From positions 12,068,001-12,132,000 of the forward strand of contig AP031354.1 in the NCBI GenBank assembly GCA_037833965.1: 64,000 bases of DNA. The letters run 5' to 3'. The notes beneath the pieces are model-generated. The model saw only the letters and a list, made by a program, of their open reading frames with translations, searched no databases and was not told the DNA's origin. The DNA is from Marchantia polymorpha subsp. ruderalis. Taxonomy: Eukaryota > Streptophyta > Marchantiopsida > Marchantiales > Marchantiaceae. Position 1 is the stretch's first letter; every line of letters starts with the position of its first letter. Positions 58,775 to 64,000 of this stretch are shown here, piece by piece. The translations under genes were made by a program, and so were the position numbers.

Positions 58775-60194
58775 CTACTCAATCCGGTCAGCCATCGCGC
58801 TCTCTGTGACCGAAGTAGCACTTGCTGCAATGCGTCCAACTACACCGGCACCTCGACCACCTCTACCACGGCCACATCGGCCTCGAGAAGCATCACCACC
58901 ACGACCTCTACCACTAGATGTCAACTCTAGATGAAGGTCAAAACACCGATCTCGAGTATGACTTGCTCGACCACAGTGGTCACACACCACCTGTGCTGAC
59001 TGGGGTCTGGCCTGTGAACTCCGATCTCCGGCCACCTAGGGACAATCTCTCTGCAGATGATCCCCTCCACAAGTCCAACATGCTAGTCCCTGCTGCTGAC
59101 CAGCAAACGACGGCACTGGTGCACGTGCTCCTATATCTTTAGCGGCCGTCTGATGTCGTGTCTGCGCTCCGCGACCCCCACCACTTTCACCACCAAAGTC
59201 TAGACTGTGCCGTGCTCTGCAAGACACGAGGGGTAGTGGTCGTGTCTCTAGCGAATGAAGATGTCACCACTCTCTCCTCCACTATGTGAAGCTCTATCTT
59301 CTCAGAAAGAGCAAACACATAGGCCAATGTCGGTGACATATCGCTCAAGAGGGTAGCATCCCGAACCCTCCGCCGTAGCTCTCTGTCCAGTATCATGTAC
59401 CAATACTGAACCGCCTATGCCTCAGTTACACCGTGAGTAACTGAGATCAACCGCCGCATACAAATGTATGCCTCCTGAAGACTCTCACCAGTCTTCTGCT
59501 CAAACTCCTAGAGACTCATCAACTTCTCCGTCCTCAGCCCTGATAGTTCTTCCTCAACCTCTTGAAGAACTCAAGAATAAGGCTGAATGAAGGTACGCCA
59601 GTAGTCTCTCCACTCATGATGGCAACGCTAACAGCACCGTTGGTGGTACCTGCTCCACTAGTACCATCGGTGATGCTACCACTCGCACCTCCACTAGTAT
59701 CAACACCACCCTGGGTGATCGACATATAGTTTGGAGACCAATGACGTCTCCATGCGTCAATCCTCCACAGCATACTCTCTCCCAAACTCATGATAGTCAT
59801 TCATGGGAGGCCCCTCTAGATGCTGAAACAACCCCTTCCATGCAAAGAAGGGTGTAAACAACGTGGGGTTACGCAAGAACTGCATATCGCACCACGTGTC
59901 AAACTCATGGATGAAATCATCCAACTCAATGGTGCCCACTGTACCAGAGTACCGCCGTGGGCCCTTCATGGCCCCGTACATACCGTCCATGTCCCCAATC
60001 CACGAATGTGAGACACCAGATGATATCACCATCAAAGATCCGCTATCTGCCACACCTCGTGCCTTTGCAACCACTGCTGCGCTAGGATGAGGTAGCCGAT
60101 ACCTCAACCCACTCCGCGTAAATCCTCCACGGTCCTCAACGGAACCACCAAACTCCTTCGTGATGACTAACTCACCAACTGGCAGCACTGCCAC
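58775..60194 (-). pseudogene. Gag of the gypsy element with two zinc knuckles
   Basis: Fragments in several frames encode a capsid-type region (MAVLPVGELVITKEFGG to FAWKGLFQHLEGPPMNDYHE, 60,194-59,757), then LILEFFKRLRKNYQG, and YMILDRELRRRVRDATLLS, then AYVFALSEKIELHIV (59,396-59,290). Two knuckles follow: CWTCGGDHLQRDC (spacing CX2CX3HX4C) and CDHCGRASHTRDRC (CX2CX4HX4C), then an RGRGG-rich stretch. Frames change at least four times, so the gene is dead. Confidence 0.85.
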
Positions 60195-60945
60195 AACTCC
60201 ACATGCCCTCGTCCATGCACTAACCTGCTGCTAGCCCTACTGACTATGGGTATGGGCAACCTAACCTTTCATCACCGCAAGAAGACTCTCATGGTCCACT
60301 GGTCATCACTCCAGTCTCACCATGAGAGAAACAAAGATAGGCGCCAGTGATCAAATCCAGCCGCACTATCGACATCACACTAGAGTAAAACTACTCCAGA
60401 AATCAACGTCAAACCAGACATGGGCGCACATCAAGAAGCCTGACTGGAGAGGATCCAAACACCAGCAAATAGCTAGCAACGACATTTCCAGCCAAAATGA
60501 AACACAGCACAGAACAACACAACACACGGAACATCGCCTCGCATCGCGACCCCGAGTCAAACTCCATCGCCTCCTATCATCCTTCGCCTACCGCGCCGGC
60601 AGCGCTATCTCGCTCATCCCGTTGCAAAGATGATATCGACCCTTCCGTCTCCAACACCTACAATGTCACCTCTTCCACTCAGTCGCCAAGAGACTCTACA
60701 CATCGAGGTGTCCAGTACTTCGCCTCATACATCCACTTCACACTACAAATAGGTGCAACACATATAACAAATAGGAAAAAACATGTCTACCCTAACTGTT
60801 CCCCATAGACAAAAGAGAGAGATATCAATAAAAAAAAATTCAATATTTTCACTACCAGAGAATCATAGTAAGTGAGACGAGTGCAAATTCTCAATCTCTT
60901 CAAAATATTTTTCTTCTCTTTTTTTTTTTCTTTTTTTCTTTTAAT
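60195..60945. other. Presumed 5' leader of the gypsy element
   Basis: About 750 bp upstream of gag on the minus strand without a supported gene. It ends in an AT- and pyrimidine-rich tract (60,900-60,955). A weak primer-binding-site-like TGGCGCC occurs on the minus strand near 60,346-60,331, but no LTR end could be matched to it. Confidence 0.4.
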
Positions 60946-61868
60946 TTAAGAAAGAGAATGATTCTTATACAAGAAAGTCTACATTCTACGCTCTCCAAAG
61001 CTGTGCAAAGTGGTTGACATCACTTCTCAAGTACCTATTTTACAACAACTATCCAACTGCGGGACATCAACTTTACAGTGGAAAACTCATGGCTTCAGCT
61101 GATCTATGTACAAATCTGGCTTCTGACATGAATGACTGTACAATGTCAGCAGTCTGTAAGTTCAACCAGGAACGTTCCTTCGAGATAGAAAACGCTTTTG
61201 ATCTCAACTGCTATTTAACACAGAAAAGCAGTGAGCAAGATCTCAACCCGGCAAACACATTCAACTTCAGTTATTCCAGTGCAAGGAAAAAAGGAACATT
61301 GTACAGCGAATATGTGGAGATGTTTTGGCATCCGCTTGCTCCCAGCAATACAACTAACTGATCTACAGAAAGAAAAACTTTACCCACAACCAGAAGAGTT
61401 GCTGCAAGATACATTCACCACGGATATGAACATAAGCTGAGAGACGCAAGCTTCTCTGCAGTCGATCGAAGAGAATATTGGTTCTATTTGGTACAATTAG
61501 AAATACAGCGCTGCAACTACTGGTCTCCAAAACAGTCCACAGTCTATTTGGTAAGTGTTGTGGCGAATCTTTGAGTTGTTTATCTGGCTTCAAGTGCAAC
61601 TTTCTTCCTTCACTCCACTCCAAAATGTGGTCCGATTTCAGACTTCAGTTCACCCGAAGATATACTGAAACCAGCAGTACCAATTTTCCTTCGGCCCGAA
61701 TTCAGATATCACTTTGATTCAGAAAAGCAGTCTTTTCTACCTTTCGAGCGTTTCTGGTGCTTCATTTCCCGGTTCAGTGATGTTCTACGCATGCATAGTA
61801 CAGACTCCCGAGTATCCTCAGTAATTAAACCCGACTTCCACGATATAGCAACCCATTCTGTCTAGCAG
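60946..61868 (+). pseudogene. Long plus-strand reading frame with two in-frame TGA codons, unidentified
   Basis: One frame stays open for about 300 codons from after the TAA near 60,945 to a TAG at about 61,864, except for TGA at 61,359 and near 61,572. Random DNA of this composition would give many more stops. The translation is protein-like, for example LRDASFSAVDRREYWFYLVQ and, near the end, VPIFLRPEFRYHFDSE, then SFLPFERFWCFISRFSDVLR. A GTAAGT donor (61,550) and several AG sites around the second TGA would allow it to be spliced out. It runs antisense to the gypsy element, in what would be its leader. No family is recognised. It may be a captured or host gene remnant. Confidence 0.45.
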
Positions 61869-62901
61869 TTTTAATTCGACTCAGATCTTGATCTGCTTAT
61901 ATGCTTGTGTCTTAGCTACGATGTTTACTGATTTGCTCTTCGCAAACTCATATCTTGAACCAAATGACATCAGCAACCACATGCCAAAATGATGGCCTTT
62001 CATTCGCATGTGTTTCCGAAGCTACAACGGACCGCCATCAAAGCGCTTCTGTCTGCACTATGCACTTTCTCAACGATGGTCCTCGAAAGTCTGAAAGTAG
62101 CTCAATACGCCAGCTACCAGTAACTTTCAGTGCTTGATCTTCCGGTTTTTAATGACAACGATTGACACTGTGAAGATGTAACAATTTTGAAGAGTTTAGA
62201 ACTGTCTACAATTCCAAATTGTGCCTACGATTCTTCAGATCTCCATACTTGCGGTTTCGCAGGATGAAGTGACCACATCCTCAACTCACGCACGAGCATG
62301 CACTTGAATGCTTCTTGGCCATCGGAGCACCGAACGACGTGCCTATGCCAGCGCTCGTGGATGAGAATGATCTCTGCCCGAAACTTGAGCCACCGCGCAC
62401 TTTCTATTTCAGACACTCCTGCTCCATATATACACGAGTCTGCAGCCTCTGTTCGCGTTTCAAGTCACCCTCGAAATACTCCAAGCAATGCTAACATCCT
62501 GAATCTGAGAGTGCACTTTTGATTCTTCTGGTGCTGTCCAAAGTTGTACTTATCAGCAACTCCTATTTGCCTGCTTTTTGATCCTTCTGGTGCTGTCCGA
62601 AGTTCCACTTGTCGACAACTCATATTCGCCTGCTCTTCCATGATATAGAGGATGTGAACCGATGCTTGTGTACTCAGGAACACAAGCACAGATTTCTCGT
62701 CACGCTTTCCCCCACATCACCATCGCACAAATCAACACCCACGACTGACACACTCAACGACGAAAAACTTCATGCAGAAATCTAATCCGCAAAAGCAAGA
62801 ACCAAAACCTGAATTATAAAATCTAACCAAAGTAAATGCAACTACAACCTAAACCTGAAACTCTCATTGTCAAATGCCACGAAGTGCAGTTCTTTGAGTA
62901 A
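61869..62901. other. Moderate-GC region with coding-like fragments on both strands
   Basis: On the minus strand 62,416-62,225 reads protein-like (SARWLKFRAEIILIHERWHR, then LVRELRMWSLHPAKP) to a stop. A frame-shifted upstream piece (YFEGDLKREQRLQTRVYMEQ) could belong with it. On the plus strand 61,955-62,137 and 62,298-62,522 are also open. Without splice evidence none can be called a gene. If the gypsy insertion extends to repeat B at 63.17 kb, this DNA is part of its interior. Confidence 0.35.
62521..62638. repeat. 59-bp tandem duplication
   Basis: GATTCTTCTGGTGCTGTCC at 62,521 recurs as GATCCTTCTGGTGCTGTCC at 62,580, each followed by related AAGTT...CTT...CAACTC...TTGCCTGCT text. The two copies have diverged moderately. 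Confidence 0.8.
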
Positions 62902-63172
62902 AATCATAATAACATAATCGTCGAAACACAAGGTACACGAGTCGAGCCAAACTCACTACACTGGAGTAGAATAAGAGTCGAAGCTAATGGGAAAAATCCC
63001 GACACCTAAGGCTCAACTCGAAGAACTGACAGTTCTTCAAGCTCGCATTCAACATAACCTGAAAAGTGTCAACTCAATTCTAACGTAACTCACGTCTCAA
63101 CATTAGCCGACCCTACAACGTGCCTCCGACTCAAATCTAAACTCAACGTGCACACACATGAGAATTACCGTG
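62902..63172. repeat. Direct repeat B, right copy (candidate LTR-derived)
   Basis: Partner of 51,622-51,892 in the same orientation. After it the sequence switches immediately to AT-rich DNA (from about 63,175), so it marks the right edge of the GC-richer block. Differences from the left copy are mostly transitions (for example CTCGCGTCTC versus CTCACGTCTC). Confidence 0.85.
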
Positions 63173-64000
63173 AAAAAATTATATTAACTGGACATGTTGC
63201 AAAATAATTATGATTTCATGAGGCCAGAAATATTTAATTAACATATTCTTGATGTTAATATTAACATTGAAAATTCAAAATTTGATTTTTGTTGAATATC
63301 ATGTTTATTTCATCTAAAATATCTATTATTTGAAATTTTCTTCAATATTAAAACGTAAGAGTTTTGAAGTTCAAAATTCTAAATAAAATTAAAAAAAATA
63401 TTCAAAAATAAACACAAATTAATTGTAAATTTTTGTCTTTTCAGATTTCAAAATTATATAATAACAATCATTATTGATAAGGATTATTATTGATAAATCA
63501 AAAGATTATAACTTGAAAGATAACAATATGCAAATTTTTTAAATTTTCATTTGTAAGATTGGCACATACGTGTTATATACATGTAATTAAATTTTGATTA
63601 AAAATTAAAAATTCAATTTTGATAATTGATTTTTTTATATGAAATAGGTTTAAATTGTAGTTTTATATGATGGTAAATACAATAATTTCAAATTTCATAA
63701 ATTTTGAGCATGATCAATTAGTTTTTAAAAGTTAAAATTGAATTAGTATTTATAGTTGAAATTGAATACACGAGTGACATTTTTTATATAAAAATTCTTG
63801 TAAGTTAATCATATAATGATCGCACAAATAGAGCAAAAATCAAATCAAATATCAACAGGACTAAATTTCAATTCTTACAGCAAATGTTTTATAGTTCTAA
63901 ATCAAGTGATGAATAATCAATCAAAACTAATAAAATCAAATGTCGATTTTTTATATATAATTCTATTAACAACACGAGTTAATTATTCAAATTTTATGAT
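63173..64000. other. AT-rich intergenic DNA
   Basis: Same character as the deserts on the left of the window. No gene, RNA or repeat could be supported. Confidence 0.6.

Larger units (their letters stand above)
52155..60194 (-). mobile_element. Ty3/gypsy retrotransposon carrying DNA methyltransferase and PHD-finger domains, inactive
   Basis: Read on the minus strand the domains run: gag with two zinc knuckles, aspartic protease, C5-cytosine DNA methyltransferase, reverse transcriptase, RNase H, HHCC zinc domain, integrase core, PHD finger. Reverse transcriptase before integrase is the gypsy order. The coding span is 8.0 kb, of which 860 bp is a later solo-LTR insertion. Stops and frameshifts occur in every domain, and several look like CAG-to-TAG changes. 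Direct repeats B at 51.6 and 62.9 kb may be remnants of its LTRs. If so, the whole insertion spans about 11.6 kb, with an unusually long 2.7-kb 5' leader. The exact termini and primer-binding site are unresolved. Confidence 0.9.

Noticed and set aside
60331-60346. TGGCGCC-type primer-binding site for the gypsy element
   Set aside because: The match is short and no LTR end or second LTR copy could be aligned next to it.

Overview
The window looks like nuclear DNA of a streptophyte, most likely a bryophyte-grade land plant. This is an inference from three things: a plant-type CTF4/EOL1 gene with many small introns, plant-type tRNA-Gly(UCC) and tRNA-Arg(UCG) genes, and Ty1/copia and Ty3/gypsy elements typical of plants. 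Base composition is sharply mosaic. Very AT-rich deserts (about 3.1-12, 17.7-31 and 63.2-64 kb) alternate with a GC-richer gene island (about 31.2-49.8 kb) and a GC-richer retrotransposon block (about 51.5-63.2 kb).

Layout. 1-3.1 kb is mixed-composition DNA with one exon-like reading frame. 3.1-12 kb is AT-rich and holds a tRNA-Gly gene, a 78-bp tandem duplication, a 52-bp palindrome and two degenerate minisatellites. 11,993-17,667 is a complete but dead Ty1/copia element with two LTRs and a 5-bp target duplication. 17.7-27.3 kb is AT-rich and contains a strong 72-nt foldback and a fossil LTR element (LTR 22,587-23,339 plus a decayed gag). 27.3-29.8 kb is a satellite-like array with a period of about 352 bp, made of two related halves and ending in an inverted copy, followed by a small LINE-like fragment.

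The gene island holds: coding-like segments of an unidentified minus-strand gene (31.9-33.2 kb); a five-exon minus-strand gene for a 649-residue protein with hydrophobic segments and a coiled coil (33,438-36,631); a divergent intronless NADP-isocitrate dehydrogenase with a long N-terminal targeting extension (38,163-39,722); and, convergent with it, a 12-exon CTF4/WDHD1 gene (42,353-49,282) for a 985-residue replisome adaptor. CTF4 intron 2 contains a tRNA-Arg gene, a tandem repeat seeded by part of that tRNA, and a decayed tRNA-Glu copy.

The most striking feature is a minus-strand Ty3/gypsy element between 60.2 and 52.15 kb. Its order is gag (two zinc knuckles), protease, a C5-cytosine DNA methyltransferase domain, reverse transcriptase/RNase H, integrase and a C-terminal PHD finger. 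The element therefore carried both a DNA-methylation writer and a histone-tail reader. This copy is dead: it has stop codons, several looking like CAG-to-TAG changes, frameshifts, and an 860-bp solo LTR of another family inserted in its integrase. That solo LTR belongs to the same family as the AT-shifted fossil LTR at 22.6 kb, so one family is seen in two mutational states.
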